A stretch of 32,225 nt of DNA from a virus, in the IMG/VR virus record IMGVR_UViG_3300009684_000104, positions 1 to 32,225 of that record; one strand, 5' to 3'. Each line of letters starts with the position of its first letter. The stretch's first letter is position 1. This document shows positions 32,101-32,225 of this stretch, piece after piece. The position numbers and the translations under genes are program-made. A model generated the notes under the pieces. That model worked only from the letters and a program-made list of their open reading frames with translations, did no database searches and was not told the DNA's origin.

Positions 32101-32225
32101 AACTCCTCTATTTTAGTTACCACCTCATACTTGTACTTTCTATTAATTATCTTTAGTAGTATGAGTAACCTCTCTGCCTCAGCATAATTAATTCTACCTT
32201 CTTCATCAAGCTGAACTACAAGTCC
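32097..32225 (-). CDS. 3' end of an unidentified gene (42 aa visible)
   Basis: The frame is open to the window edge and ends in a TGA that overlaps the ATG of the 30-aa gene (ATGA). The visible part is GLVVQLDEEGRINYAEAERL, then LILLKIINRKYKYEVVTKIE. It reads as a helical C-terminal region; too little is visible to identify it. Confidence 0.6.
   Translation of the reverse strand, partial: GLVVQLDEEGRINYAEAERLLILLKIINRKYKYEVVTKIEEL

Noticed and set aside
1-32225. tRNA genes, CRISPR array, insertion sequence, integrase or attachment site
   Set aside because: No cloverleaf-like segment, spaced direct repeats, transposase or recombinase motif was seen; gaps between genes are all below 120 bp.

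Overview
The window looks like part of the genome of a lytic tailed phage of a Bacteroidota host, most likely a flavobacterium. The DNA is strongly AT-rich and packed with genes. Intergenic gaps carry the Bacteroidota-type promoter core TAnnTTTG, and starts are preceded by A/T-rich leaders rather than Shine-Dalgarno sequences. The virion genes run terminase, portal, scaffold-like protein, major capsid protein, ring/connector proteins, a giant tail tube/hub protein, then internal (ejection) proteins. There is no tape measure, sheath or baseplate gene, so this is a podovirus-type particle. The 807-aa portal, 755-aa terminase and 1611-aa tail protein resemble the crAss-like (Crassvirales) plan, but that placement is inference. 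No integrase, tRNA, rRNA, insertion sequence or CRISPR array was seen.

Layout. 1-2289: end of a host-recognition module (fibre with an F5/8C-like carbohydrate-binding domain and a beta-solenoid, then a tail-tip accessory protein), closed by a terminator. 2315-3850: a 74-aa protein, a tandem GroES-like co-chaperonin and a Ser/Lys-rich protein with its own promoter. 3851-8817: putative small terminase, large terminase, portal. 8830-11422: scaffold-like protein and major capsid protein. 11450-12333: a monocistronic unit for a 264-aa protein. 12336-19545: two ring/connector proteins, the 1611-aa tail protein and a 248-aa tail protein. 19552-30204: a GNAT-like protein, three internal-virion-type proteins (236, 570 and 1081 aa), a ferritin and a 1340-aa protein, closed by a bidirectional hairpin. 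30223-32225 (minus strand): a converging operon with a T7 endonuclease I-like resolvase, a Cys-rich protein, a conserved phage hypothetical and four small genes (30, 49, 68 and at least 42 aa), several coupled by ATGA overlaps.

How the genes work together. The plus strand is divided into short late transcription units, each started by a TAnnTTTG core; four of the boundaries also carry a hairpin terminator. This would allow separate dosage of capsid, packaging, connector and ejection proteins. The co-chaperonin fits assisted folding of capsid or tail proteins. The minus-strand operon probably serves DNA metabolism before packaging.

The two most striking genes are the ferritin, whose di-iron ferroxidase residues align without a gap to E. 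coli FtnA and which sits between two giant putative virion proteins, and the co-chaperonin made of two fused cpn10-like units, each with a recognisable mobile-loop-like segment. Family assignments come from reading the sequence and remembered family motifs; no database search was run.
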